Positions 24,619-33,614 of a stretch of DNA of 64,000 bases are shown here, one piece after another. This DNA comes from Bacillota bacterium (GTDB taxonomy: Bacteria; Bacillota; Clostridia; Lachnospirales; Lachnospiraceae). The position numbers and the translations under genes were made by a program. Where the stretch lies: the NCBI GenBank assembly GCA_023421505.1, contig JAEZTJ010000059.1:3379-67378 (forward strand). The letters are read 5' to 3'. The first letter of the stretch is position 1; the number at the start of each line of letters is the position of its first letter. The notes below the pieces were generated by a model, which did not search any database, was not told the DNA's origin, and worked only from the letters and a program-made list of their open reading frames with translations.

Positions 24619-26079
24619 TTATTTCATCACAGCAAGCACAACAAAATTAGCGATAAATAATAAGGATGCAACCCATATAACAGGACTTACCTCTTTTGCC
24701 TTACCCTTTACTAGCTTTATGACACAGTAGAAAATAAATCCACCGGCAATACCATATGAGATACTATAACAGAAGGCCATGAAAACAGTAGCGAAAAAAG
24801 CAGGGATTGCATCTTCTAACTCTGTCCAGTTAACATCTTTAAAGGAAGCTAACATCATAATTCCTACTGCGATTAGTGCAGGGGCTGTTGCCTCGGTCGG
24901 AACGATACCTATAATCGGAGCAAGAAACATACTAATTAAAAATAAAATTGCTGTTACTACGGAGGTTAAACCGGTACGACCGCCTGCTTCAATTCCTGCC
25001 GCACTTTCTACATAAGTTGTTGTATTAGAGGTTCCGAGAACAGCACCAATTGAGGTTGCGATGGAGTCTGCAAATAAAGCCTTGTCCATCTTAGACTTAA
25101 ATCCATTTCCTTCCTGAAGTGCTCTTTCATCTGCTGAACTAAAAATACCTGTTCTTTTTCCTGTTCCGATAAAAGTACCCAGTGTGTCAAAGGTATCGGA
25201 TAGACTAAATGCAAATATAGTCATAAGTACTAAAGGTATCTTCGAGGTATCTTCAGTAAATAGTGATCCTATGCCCTCCTTACTAAATGCTGCACCAAAG
25301 GTTGTTCCTAATTCTCTAAAGGAATCTCCTAAGCCAGAGGTTGCACCAATCGGGGACAAATCTACAACACCCATAAGAGCACCAACTGCTGTAGTTAAAA
25401 ATATACTGATAAAAATAGCACCCTTTATCTTTAAAACTAATAGAATAAATATAATTAAAATACCAATAAATGCAAGTATGACAGGCTTGGTATTAAATTT
25501 AACGATTGCCGGAACAACACTGCTGTCTGATATTACTGTACCGCTATCCAGTACAAGATTATGTCCAGGATCAGAGGTGAATTGTAAAAGGCCCGCATCT
25601 TTAATACCAATATATGCAATAAAAACACCAATACCGCCGCCAATTGCATGCTGCAGGCTTTCCGGTATTGACCGGATAATCATTTTTCGAATCTTGGTTA
25701 CCGTTATGATTATGTTAATAATTCCGCAGATAAATACCATAGCAAGTGCCTGCTGCCAGGTAAATCCTAGTCCAAAGCATACCGTATAAACAAAGAAAGC
25801 ATTAAGTCCCATGCCCGGTGCCTGTGCATAAGGTACATTTGCGAATAATCCCATAACCAGTGTACCAATAACTGCAGCTATGATTGTTGCTAAAAATACT
25901 GCACCATAAGGCACCAGCTCAAATAATACATCTCCTGTTTTCGGATCTAATGACCTTTGTGATAACATTTGCGGATTTACAAAGATAATATATGCCATAG
26001 CAAAAAAAGTAGTAATACCGGCAATTATCTCTGTAGATACTGTTGTCCCATGTTCCTTGAGCCTAAAAAACTTCTCCAT
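24619..26079 (-). CDS. AzgA/PbuG-type hypoxanthine-guanine permease (NCS2)
   Basis: 486 residues and about 12 membrane segments. Family marks are GITTFFAMAYIIFVNPQ near the N-terminus, AQAPGMGLNAFFVYTVC, and TSNTTTYVESAAGIEAGGRTG, the substrate region of AzgA-like purine transporters. These take up hypoxanthine, guanine or adenine for salvage. ATG 26079 is preferred over 26139 because GGAGGAATTTT precedes it and MEKFFRLKEHG is the usual family start. I looked for a purine riboswitch upstream and did not find its conserved loops. The 5' region holds a trace of repeat family I near 26196. Confidence 0.88.
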   Translation of the reverse strand: MEKFFRLKEHGTTVSTEIIAGITTFFAMAYIIFVNPQMLSQRSLDPKTGDVLFELVPYGAVFLATIIAAVIGTLVMGLFANVPYAQAPGMGLNAFFVYTVCFGLGFTWQQALAMVFICGIINIIITVTKIRKMIIRSIPESLQHAIGGGIGVFIAYIGIKDAGLLQFTSDPGHNLVLDSGTVISDSSVVPAIVKFNTKPVILAFIGILIIFILLVLKIKGAIFISIFLTTAVGALMGVVDLSPIGATSGLGDSFRELGTTFGAAFSKEGIGSLFTEDTSKIPLVLMTIFAFSLSDTFDTLGTFIGTGKRTGIFSSADERALQEGNGFKSKMDKALFADSIATSIGAVLGTSNTTTYVESAAGIEAGGRTGLTSVVTAILFLISMFLAPIIGIVPTEATAPALIAVGIMMLASFKDVNWTELEDAIPAFFATVFMAFCYSISYGIAGGFIFYCVIKLVKGKAKEVSPVIWVASLLFIANFVVLAVMK

Positions 26080-26195
26080 AAAATTCCTCCATTCTGTCAC
26101 ATACCCACGCATTGAATTTTTTATAATAAGAGCCGTCATTTATCATGCTTCTCTTAGAATACATAAAAGTTTTTTACCCTAATATAATATATTTG

Positions 26196-26217
26196 CCCCT
26201 CGAATTAGTTTGTAGCA
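26196..26217. repeat. Trace of repeat family I block upstream of the purine permease
   Basis: CCCTCGAATTAGTTTGTAGC matches the conserved block found at 17265 and 33137 at most positions. The downstream hairpins of the other copies are absent here, so this is a partial or ancestral copy. Confidence 0.4.
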
Positions 26218-26266
26218 AGTGTGTTTGTTTTCCAATTCTATCTATACTTACATGCAAACAATAGTT

Positions 26267-26324
26267 GGAGGCTGTCCTCATTGATGCCTGCAAGCAAATT
26301 GCAGGTTTTTGAAGGATAGCCTCC
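26267..26324. terminator. Long hairpin after the EF-G-like gene
   Basis: GGAGGCTGTCCT pairs with AGGATAGCCTCC and encloses a second stem, CCTGCAA/TTGCAGG. It lies 75 bp beyond the EF-G-like stop and probably ends its transcript, though the U-tract on the minus strand is poor. The inner stem is followed by TTTTT on the plus strand. Confidence 0.45.
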
Positions 26325-26398
26325 TATTATTATTTGTAAAATTAGTATAAATTAGTCCTTATTCATTATATTACTATAAAACAAAGAAAATATCAATA

Positions 26399-28486
26399 CT
26401 ATGCTTCTGTCTCCTCTTCCTTTGCATTTTCCTCGATTACTTTTTGCTGCACATCGGATGGTGCCTGCTCATATCTAGTGAATTCATAGGAAAACTCGCC
26501 ACTGCCACCCGTCATAGAACGAAGATCAGTTGAATAACCATATAATTCTGACATTGGAATATCTGCTACAATCTCCTGCTTTCCGGCTGCTACCGGATTC
26601 ATACCAAGAACTCTCCCTCGACGCTTATTCAAATCTCCCATAATATCACCGGTAAATTTATCAGGAACAAGAACCTTAAGAGAAGCAATCGGCTCTAAAA
26701 GAACCGGAGAGGCTTCCATAAAGCCCTGCTTGAAAGCCTGGATGGTTGCCATCTTAAAAGCCATCTCAGAAGAGTCTACCGGATGATAAGAACCATCCAC
26801 TAAGGTTGCCTTTAAGCCTACAACAGGATAACCTGCAACCGGCCCCTTTATTACGCACTCAGCAACTCCTTTTTCAACCGCCGGGAAATAATTCTTAGGA
26901 ACAGCTCCACCAAATATCTTTTCTTCAAAGATATAAGCCTTCTCCATATCACCTGAGGGTTCGAACTCAATATGAACATCTCCATACTGACCATGTCCGC
27001 CCGATTGTTTTTTATATTTTCCCTGAATTCTTACCTTTTTACGGAGGGTCTCACGGAAAGGAACTCTGGGTTTCATAACCTCAATCTCAACTTTATATTT
27101 ACTTAACAGCTTACTTACCGCAACCTCCAGCTGCTGGTCACCAATGCCATATAACAGGGTTTGCCTGTTTTCCTTATCATTTACCAGCTTCAAAGTCAAA
27201 TCCTCATCCATCAGCTTAGCAAGAGCCTGGGAAACCTTATCATCATCGCCCTTATTCTTGGTTTTAAAGCGCTGATAGGTATAGGGTGTAGCAACTGTGA
27301 TACGATCATATATAATTGGAGCTGCCTTCGTCGAAAGAGTATCACCTGTTACAGTATCACTTAACTTACCGAGAGCACCGATATCTCCTGCGTGAAGCTC
27401 AGTAACCTCAAGCTGCTCCTTTCCTCTCAGTACATAGAGGCGGTTGACTTTCTCCTCTGTGTCCTTGTCCGCATTAAATATAGCAGAATCTGATTTTATC
27501 ACACCGGAGCAAACCTTAAATAATGAGAATTTACCGATGAACGGGTCTGCTATTGTCTTAAATACTCTTGCAGAAAGTACCTTCTTCTCGTCATAATCAG
27601 CAGCAAATACTTCTCCTGTTTTGACATTCTTGCCACTGATTTTTTTCTTCGTCGGATCAGGGAAATATTTATCAATCGCCTGCAGAAGCATTGTTGTACC
27701 CTGCGCATTAACACCGGAACCCATCATAACCGGAACAACTGAACCATCTATTACATTATTTCGAAGTGCCATAGAAATTTCTTCCTGGGTGAACTCCTCA
27801 CCTGCAAAGTATTTCTCCATTAATTCTTCGCTTGTTTCGGCTACAGCATCAAGCAAGGTCTCTCTGGACTTCGAAAGATTTTCCTGACAATAATCGGGGA
27901 TTTCACATTCTTCATAATTACTGGCTGTTGTAAATCTTCTGCCAGCCATCTTAACGACATTGACGAAACCGACAAACTTCTCATTCTCCCTGATCGGAAT
28001 ATGAAATGGTGCTATTTTCTTACCATAAAGCTCAGTAAGCTTTTCCACAACTTCTCGAAAACTTGCATTATCATCATCCATATCTGTTACAAAAAATATC
28101 CTGGGTAAACTGTATTTCTCACAAAAATCCCATGCCTTCATTGTACCCACTTCTACTCCAGCCTTTGCAGAAACTACAATGACTGCTGCATCTGCTGCTG
28201 TTAAAGCTTCCTCTACCTCACCAACAAAGTCAAAATAACCGGGTGTATCTAAGAAGTTAATCTTGATGTCTTCAAAGAGTATAGGCACTACCGTTGTACT
28301 GATGGAGAACAATCTCTTCTGTTCTTCTTTATCATAATCACTGATCGTATTTCCCTCTTCCACTTTTCCCTGACGCTTGAGTATCCCAGTTGTGTACGCT
28401 ATGGCTTCGACTAAAGTAGTCTTGCCACAGCCACCGTGGCCCAACAAAACAACATTGCGAATCTTTTCCGAAGTGTAAACATTCAT
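26399..28486 (-). CDS. EF-G-like translational GTPase (paralogue of FusA)
   Basis: 695 residues with the full five-domain EF-G layout. G1 is GHGGCGKTT (residues 17-25) instead of the GHIDAGKTT of canonical FusA, G3 is DTPGYFDFVGEV, and the C-terminal domain IV/V has RETLRKKVRIQGKYKKQSGGHGQ and RRGRVLGM. The family (EF-G-like, often called FusA2) is a widespread clostridial paralogue of uncertain role in translocation or ribosome recycling. The G4 motif, normally NKMD, reads TDMD. RBS GGAGGAAATC precedes ATG 28486. It is monocistronic and not next to rps or tuf genes, which also argues against housekeeping EF-G. Confidence 0.88.
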   Translation of the reverse strand: MNVYTSEKIRNVVLLGHGGCGKTTLVEAIAYTTGILKRQGKVEEGNTISDYDKEEQKRLFSISTTVVPILFEDIKINFLDTPGYFDFVGEVEEALTAADAAVIVVSAKAGVEVGTMKAWDFCEKYSLPRIFFVTDMDDDNASFREVVEKLTELYGKKIAPFHIPIRENEKFVGFVNVVKMAGRRFTTASNYEECEIPDYCQENLSKSRETLLDAVAETSEELMEKYFAGEEFTQEEISMALRNNVIDGSVVPVMMGSGVNAQGTTMLLQAIDKYFPDPTKKKISGKNVKTGEVFAADYDEKKVLSARVFKTIADPFIGKFSLFKVCSGVIKSDSAIFNADKDTEEKVNRLYVLRGKEQLEVTELHAGDIGALGKLSDTVTGDTLSTKAAPIIYDRITVATPYTYQRFKTKNKGDDDKVSQALAKLMDEDLTLKLVNDKENRQTLLYGIGDQQLEVAVSKLLSKYKVEIEVMKPRVPFRETLRKKVRIQGKYKKQSGGHGQYGDVHIEFEPSGDMEKAYIFEEKIFGGAVPKNYFPAVEKGVAECVIKGPVAGYPVVGLKATLVDGSYHPVDSSEMAFKMATIQAFKQGFMEASPVLLEPIASLKVLVPDKFTGDIMGDLNKRRGRVLGMNPVAAGKQEIVADIPMSELYGYSTDLRSMTGGSGEFSYEFTRYEQAPSDVQQKVIEENAKEEETEA

Positions 28487-28708
28487 ATGATTTCCTCCAA
28501 TACGCTTTTAGTAAGTAGGTAGGGTATGGGGCCGTTGCACTATATCAGTTTACCAAATATTAAGTTTTTGCAGCATCCCCTGGCATAAAAATACATAATA
28601 ACCCATAGATACTTCTTAGTATATTTTACTAGAGCTGAATAACTTTTACAATAGTTTTATGCAATTATTAACAAACTTATTCAAGGTCTTAGCAGGGATA
28701 TTTCCAGG

Positions 28709-28785
28709 CTTTAAAGCGTTACGCTTTAAACCGTAACGCTTTAAAGCAATAGAGTATTGACATTGATTGCTATACAGAGTATAAT
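28709..28785 (+). promoter_or_regulatory. aro operon promoter with adjacent operator-like inverted repeat
   Basis: The promoter is TTGACA (28757-28762), 17 bp, TATAAT (28780-28785), a perfect consensus. Ten bases upstream lie 15-bp perfect arms, CTTTAAAGCGTTACG (28709-28723) and CGTAACGCTTTAAAG (28732-28746). The left part is itself a 21-bp palindrome (TTTAAAGCGT-T-ACGCTTTAAA), so the site holds three half-sites. Its position suggests binding by an activator or repressor that senses aromatic amino acids. The rest of the 345-bp gap upstream is featureless. Confidence 0.7.
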
Positions 28786-28831
28786 GGCAAAACAAGTAAG
28801 GGAAAAGTAGTTAACGAAAGGGAGAATAAGC

Positions 28832-29845
28832 ATGATTATTGTAATGAAGCCTCTGGCTAAGCCGGAAGCAATAGAGAAGATCAAGCATTTAATTGAAGAA
28901 AAAGGATTGGATGCACACATTTCAGCCGGTAAGGAAGTTACCATTATCGGTGTAGTTGGTGACAAATCAAAGCTTCAGGATCAGAATTTAGAGATTTTTG
29001 AGGATGTAGATAAAATTGTATCTGTGACGGAGAGCTATAAGTTAGCCAATAAAAAGTTCCATCCTGAGCCCTCTAAAGTAAAGGTGGGTAATGTAGTCAT
29101 CGGAGGAGACACTCTTGTCATAATGTCCGGCCCCTGTGCTGTAGAGAGCAAGGAGCAGCTTCTAGCAACCGCACATGCTATCAAGAAAGCCGGTGCCCAG
29201 ATACTCAGAGGCGGAGCATATAAGCCGAGAACCTCACCCTACGCTTTTCAGGGTCTGGAGGAAGAAGGCTTACAGTATATGAAGGAAGCCAGAGAGGAGA
29301 CAGGACTACCGGTAATCTGCGAGGTAACCAGCCTAAATGCAATTGAAGCTGCAGTAAAATATGTAGATATGCTTCAAATCGGGGCAAGAAACATGCAGAA
29401 TTTCTATCTTCTTAAGGAAGCAGGCAAATCAGGGCTCCCTGTGCTTTTAAAAAGGGGTCTTTCTGCTACGATAGATGAATGGTTAAATGCCTCAGAATAT
29501 ATTATTGCAGAAGGTAACCCTAATGTTGTATTATGTGAAAGAGGTATCCGAACCTTTGAGACGGCAACCAGAAATACCTTGGATATCAGTGCAGTACCAG
29601 TTATTAAGGAAAAAAGCCATTTACCGATTATAGTAGATCCCAGCCATGCAACCGGTGTAAGAGCCTATGTAAAACCGCTTTCTATGAGTGCTGTTGCTGT
29701 TGGCGCTGATGGACTTATGATAGAAACGCATCCAAACCCATCACTGGCATTATCCGACGGCCCGCAGTCCTTAACCTTTGATCAGTTTGAGGAGCTGACT
29801 AAGAATTTAAGACCTTTAGCAGCATTGATGGGAAGAAAAATATAA
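28832..29845 (+). CDS. aroF: 3-deoxy-7-phosphoheptulonate (DAHP) synthase
   Basis: 337 residues, the first enzyme of the shikimate pathway: phosphoenolpyruvate plus erythrose 4-phosphate to DAHP. The first 75 residues form the ferredoxin-like regulatory domain seen in Thermotoga-type enzymes and are expected to bind tyrosine or phenylalanine. The barrel follows, with metal ligands in SGPCAVES (Cys), DPSHATG (His), MIETHPNP (Glu) and the late Asp in SDGPQSL. RAAYKPRTSPY-type substrate binding appears as GGAYKPRTSPYAFQG. RBS AAAGGGAG precedes ATG 28832. First gene of aroF-tyrA-aroA. Confidence 0.95.
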   Translation: MIIVMKPLAKPEAIEKIKHLIEEKGLDAHISAGKEVTIIGVVGDKSKLQDQNLEIFEDVDKIVSVTESYKLANKKFHPEPSKVKVGNVVIGGDTLVIMSGPCAVESKEQLLATAHAIKKAGAQILRGGAYKPRTSPYAFQGLEEEGLQYMKEAREETGLPVICEVTSLNAIEAAVKYVDMLQIGARNMQNFYLLKEAGKSGLPVLLKRGLSATIDEWLNASEYIIAEGNPNVVLCERGIRTFETATRNTLDISAVPVIKEKSHLPIIVDPSHATGVRAYVKPLSMSAVAVGADGLMIETHPNPSLALSDGPQSLTFDQFEELTKNLRPLAALMGRKI

Positions 29846-29905
29846 TTAATTTATCATATGATACAGGATACTATATTTTATTTAACGATACCTAAGGAGG
29901 CATTC

Positions 29906-31042
29906 ATGAACGATTTAGAGAGTGATTTTAAGAGCGATTTTAAGATTGGTTTTATAGGATTTGGTTTAATCGGTGGCTCAATAGCCCGTGCTTTAAGGAA
30001 AATAAATAAGGATTATTCTCTTTTTGCTTACGATTATCACAAGGATAAACCAAGTACCGATCTACAAGCTGCTCTTTCGGATGGAGTATTAAACTCTGTA
30101 ACAACCTCTCTGGAAGAATACTTTCCTGACTGCGATCTTTTATTTTTATGTGCTCCGGTAATATCGAATATAAACTATCTAAGGCAATTAAAACCTATCC
30201 TGAAAGCAAGCTGTATCTTAACCGATGTAGGCAGCGTGAAAGGTGATATTCATACTGCTATTGAGGAACTGGGAATGAATGCTCAGTTTATCGGCGGTCA
30301 TCCAATGACCGGCTCTGAAAAGACAGGATATTTAAATTCCTATGCGCTTTTACTGGAAAATGCTTATTATATCTTGACACCAACAAAAGAAGCACCAGAG
30401 TCTATGCTTCATTTACTATATGGATTGGTCGAGAAGATGGGTTCCATACCAATTGTACTTGATCCCTATGAGCATGATAAAATAACAGCTGCGATCAGTC
30501 ATGTGCCTCATATCATAGCTGCCCAGTTAGTTAATCTGGTGAAGGAAGCTGATGATGAAGCTGAGAAAATGAGGGCACTCGCAGCAGGAGGCTTCAAGGA
30601 TATTACGCGAATTGCATCCTCCTCTCCTATCATGTGGCAGAATATCTGTCTAACCAACGCAAAAGATATCAAACAATTATTAGACCGCTATATCATAACC
30701 CTTAAGGAGGTTTCTGAAGCATTAGATAAACAAGATGGTACTTATCTATATCAGATGTTTGATACAGCAGGGGAATACCGAAGCGCAATACCGAATAAAT
30801 CTATCGGACTCATGAAAAAACTTTTTGAAATATACCTGGATATTATGGACGAGGCAGGAGCGATTGCCACCATAGCAACTCTTTTAGCAAGTAATCAGAT
30901 CAGTATTAAAAATATCGGTATAATTCATAATCGCGAATTTGAAGAAGGCGTACTTCGTATCGAATTCTATGACGAGCCTGCACAGTTCAAAGCAAATACC
31001 CTGCTCACCAGATATAACTATAAAATCTATGAGAGAAAATAA
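29906..31042 (+). CDS. tyrA: Prephenate dehydrogenase
   Basis: About 378 residues. It oxidises prephenate to 4-hydroxyphenylpyruvate on the way to tyrosine. The NAD site is GFGLIGGS, the active-site region GGHPMTGSEKTG contains the catalytic His, and HDKITAAISHVPHIIA is conserved. The last 70 residues (GAIATIATLLASNQISIKNIG) are an ACT domain for tyrosine feedback. ATG 29906 is chosen over 29858 because TAAGGAGG stands seven bases upstream and the protein then starts near the Rossmann strand. It lies 60 bp after aroF and 29 bp before aroA, in one operon. Confidence 0.94.
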   Translation: MNDLESDFKSDFKIGFIGFGLIGGSIARALRKINKDYSLFAYDYHKDKPSTDLQAALSDGVLNSVTTSLEEYFPDCDLLFLCAPVISNINYLRQLKPILKASCILTDVGSVKGDIHTAIEELGMNAQFIGGHPMTGSEKTGYLNSYALLLENAYYILTPTKEAPESMLHLLYGLVEKMGSIPIVLDPYEHDKITAAISHVPHIIAAQLVNLVKEADDEAEKMRALAAGGFKDITRIASSSPIMWQNICLTNAKDIKQLLDRYIITLKEVSEALDKQDGTYLYQMFDTAGEYRSAIPNKSIGLMKKLFEIYLDIMDEAGAIATIATLLASNQISIKNIGIIHNREFEEGVLRIEFYDEPAQFKANTLLTRYNYKIYERK

Positions 31043-31071
31043 AAATCTACATAAGTCAGGAGAATGCATCT

Positions 31072-32370
31072 ATGAGATTTATTAAAAGCGGCCCGCTGAA
31101 AGGCGTAATCACTGTTCCTGGTGATAAATCGATTTCCCACAGAGCTGTTATGTTCGGCGCACTGGCAGATGGTACAACTGAGGTAACGAATTTCTTACAG
31201 GGTGCAGACTGTCTGTCAACCATACGCTGTTTTAGACAGCTTGGGATAGCTATTGAGAATAATTCTTCCTCTGATAAAGTTATCATTCACGGCAAAGGCC
31301 TGTACGGACTATCAAGACCCTCTGGGATGCTGGATGTTGGTAACAGTGGAACCACCATGCGATTACTCTCCGGTATCTTATGCGGTCAGAATTATGAAGT
31401 AAGCTTAAACGGAGACGAATCAATTCAAAAAAGACCGATGGGAAGGATTATGACGCCGCTTACTCAGATGGGAGCGGATATTAAGAGCTTGAACGGAAAT
31501 GACCGCTCTCCTCTAGTAATTAATGCATCCCCTGATAGAAATTCCAAGCTAACTGGAATCCATTATTATTCGCCGGTAGCTTCCGCACAAATAAAATCCT
31601 GCGTACTTCTTGCCGGTCTGTATGCCGATGGCGAAACCTCAGTTACAGAGCCTTCTTTATCTAGAAATCATACCGAACTGATGCTATCAGAATTTGGAGC
31701 AAAAATTAAATCTGCGGGTAATACAGCTACGATTATCCCGAATCCTGATTTGAAAGGCCGTAAAATCAGTGTTCCCGGAGATATCTCTTCCGCCGCTTAT
31801 TTTATTGCTGCCGGCCTTATGATTCCAAATTCTGAAATCGTCATTAAGAATGTCGGTATCAATCCAACCAGGGACGGAATTCTTCGTGTATGCAAGCAGA
31901 TGGGCGCCGATATCACCCTAGAGAATGTATTTGATAACGGCGGAGAACCGGTAGCCGATCTTGTGGTAAAATATAGTGATCTGATTGGTACTGAAATCGG
32001 TGGAGATATCATTCCAACCTTAATTGATGAAATTCCTATTATCGCAATTCTTGCCTGCTGTGCCAAAGGGCAGACTGTAATCAAGGATGCCGCAGAGCTT
32101 AAGGTAAAGGAATCGAATCGAATTGATGTCATGGTTAATAACCTTACTAAGATGGGTGCCGATATCACTGCAACCGACGATGGTATGATTATTAACGGCG
32201 GTAAACTCCTTAAGGGTACAGATATTGATAGCAAATTAGACCACCGTATCGCAATGTCCTTTGCTGTAGCCGGTCTTATAGCAGAGGGTGAGACAACTAT
32301 TCACGGCGCAGAATGTGTAGATATCTCCTATCCGAATTTCTACGGAGATTTGAAGAAGCTTTATCAGTGA
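31072..32370 (+). CDS. aroA: 3-phosphoshikimate 1-carboxyvinyltransferase (EPSP synthase)
   Basis: 432 residues. It joins phosphoenolpyruvate to shikimate 3-phosphate. Signatures are GDKSISHRAVMFGALA at the N-terminus, the PEP loop LDVGNSGTTMRLLSG, SSAAYFIAAG, the DEIPIIAILAC segment, and KVKESNRI. The Gly in GNSGTT is followed by Thr and then Thr-Met. RBS TCAGGAGA before ATG 31072. Last gene of the aromatic operon, ending at a bidirectional terminator. Confidence 0.95.
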   Translation: MRFIKSGPLKGVITVPGDKSISHRAVMFGALADGTTEVTNFLQGADCLSTIRCFRQLGIAIENNSSSDKVIIHGKGLYGLSRPSGMLDVGNSGTTMRLLSGILCGQNYEVSLNGDESIQKRPMGRIMTPLTQMGADIKSLNGNDRSPLVINASPDRNSKLTGIHYYSPVASAQIKSCVLLAGLYADGETSVTEPSLSRNHTELMLSEFGAKIKSAGNTATIIPNPDLKGRKISVPGDISSAAYFIAAGLMIPNSEIVIKNVGINPTRDGILRVCKQMGADITLENVFDNGGEPVADLVVKYSDLIGTEIGGDIIPTLIDEIPIIAILACCAKGQTVIKDAAELKVKESNRIDVMVNNLTKMGADITATDDGMIINGGKLLKGTDIDSKLDHRIAMSFAVAGLIAEGETTIHGAECVDISYPNFYGDLKKLYQ

Positions 32371-32391
32371 AGAAGTTGATTATATCACAAA

Positions 32392-32444
32392 AAAACCACC
32401 TTTGGATTATCAAGTATCATATTGTAATCAGCAAAGGTGGTTTT
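32392..32444. terminator. Bidirectional terminator between aroA and the dCMP deaminase gene
   Basis: AAAACCACCTTTG pairs perfectly with CAAAGGTGGTTTT. U-tracts exist on both strands, as suits the convergent genes. Confidence 0.85.
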
Positions 32445-32453
32445 AGTTTTAAA

Positions 32454-32942
32454 TTAATAACCGAAGGTACCAAGTAAGGATTCATCATTGGCTATCCAGT
32501 CATTTACATCGACAATCCGGTATTCCTCCTTCGTATCCCGCAAATATACCTTTTCAATACCAGCATTAATTACCAATCTCTTACACATGGAACAACAACT
32601 GGAATTTTCTACATAGCCTCCTGTCTTTAAATCTATTCCGACCAGATACAAGGTAGCACCTATCATCTGATCACGGGAAGCACTAATGATTGCATTCGCT
32701 TCCGCATGTACGCTTCTGCATAGCTCATATCTTTCTCCTCTTGGAATATTTAGTTTTTCCCTTACACATTCTCCAAGATCGGAGCAGTTTTTTCTGCCTC
32801 TCGGTGAACCTACATATCCAGTTGAAATAACCTCGTCATTCTTTACGATTACTGCTCCGTATAGCCGCCTTAAGCAGGTGCCTCTCTGAGAAACCATTTC
32901 CGCTAAGTCCAGATAGTAATTCGCCTTATCCCGTCTTTCCAT
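32454..32942 (-). CDS. dCMP/cytidine-type deaminase (ComEB-like)
   Basis: 162 residues. The zinc site is HAEANA (His and catalytic Glu) plus CCSMC, whose two cysteines complete the ligands, as in deoxycytidylate deaminases that make dUMP for thymidylate synthesis. GTCLRRLYGAVIVKND and TGYVGSPRG match the family. Gram-positive ComEB proteins of this type sit near competence genes, but here the gene is alone. RBS GGAGGGATA precedes ATG 32942. Its leader is built from tandem modules of repeat family I, one of which duplicates the ribosome binding site. Confidence 0.9.
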   Translation of the reverse strand: MERRDKANYYLDLAEMVSQRGTCLRRLYGAVIVKNDEVISTGYVGSPRGRKNCSDLGECVREKLNIPRGERYELCRSVHAEANAIISASRDQMIGATLYLVGIDLKTGGYVENSSCCSMCKRLVINAGIEKVYLRDTKEEYRIVDVNDWIANDESLLGTFGY

Positions 32943-32956
32943 ATTATCCCTCCATC

Positions 32957-33157
32957 TGCCGCTTAAGCGGCATACATAAACTGAGCGAAAAGCACGCTTA
33001 GTGCTTTTTGCCGGTTGAAAAATGTACTTCTTTTCGACCTATCCCACCATCTGCTGCCAACACCTGCGAATTTGGGCAGAGCACAAATTTGCCAGTTGAA
33101 TAATGTACTTCCTTTCAACCTAATAAAACAACCTACCCTTTGAATTAGTTTGTGCAT
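32957..33157. repeat. Repeat family I cluster upstream of the dCMP deaminase gene, with 52-codon ORF
   Basis: Hairpins follow one another: a perfect 16-bp palindrome TGCCGCTTAAGCGGCA (32957-32972), GCGAAAAGCAC/GTGCTTTTTGC (32985-33011), GGTTGAAAA/TTTTCGACC (33013-33039), GCGAATTTG/CAAATTTGC (33066-33092) and AGTTGAA/TTTCAACCT (33094-33120), then the block CCCTTTGAATTAGTTTGTGC (33137-33156). An open frame on the minus strand (33118-32963, TTG) encodes the core F-N-W-Q-I-C-A-L-P-K-F-A-G and, 27 codons later, a second copy starting K-R-S-T-F-F-N-R-Q. The gap on to 33614 is very AT-rich and shows no gene. Confidence 0.72.
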
Positions 33158-33614
33158 ACGTTTCATTATGGCTATAAAAACTTAAGTCAATATTTAGATT
33201 ATCTTGTCTTAACATCTTATATATCGGATATTATCATTTCTTTGGTAACTTGTAAATATTACTGTTTGTATCATTTCACCTCATTTTTACGAAGCAATAA
33301 AAATCAATCCATTATTTAATGACTTAGATCTTTCTGGAAGAATTTTATAATCCCCTAATTCATGGTATCATTAGTTTAATTTTGGATATTTAAAATATTT
33401 TTCTATTTATAAATAAATTTATGACTGTAGTGACTCTAATAGATAAAAGCAGAAGTAAGTGTGATTTAATATTTACAGTCCCGCTTATACCTAATTAGAT
33501 TTTAGGTAATTACGTAACTATATAATTTTATTAATTGTATACACAGCATACAACGCTAACAATTAATGTGTTTCGCTATTACGAATAATATAATCTGATA
33601 GAAAGGAAAGCTTA

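Noticed and set aside
26080..26398. Possible purine riboswitch upstream of the AzgA-type permease
   Set aside because: The conserved purine-aptamer loops and junction sequences were not found on the minus strand.
32963..33166. Plus-length version of the small minus-strand ORF starting at 33166 as an ordinary gene
   Set aside because: The extended start has no clear RBS and runs through the repeat-family block. I treat it as part of the structured repeat, not as an independent protein gene.
33158..33614. Gene or RNA in the 457-bp AT-rich gap before the sigma factor
   Set aside because: No frame with a ribosome binding site, no strong hairpin and no confident ECF promoter was seen.
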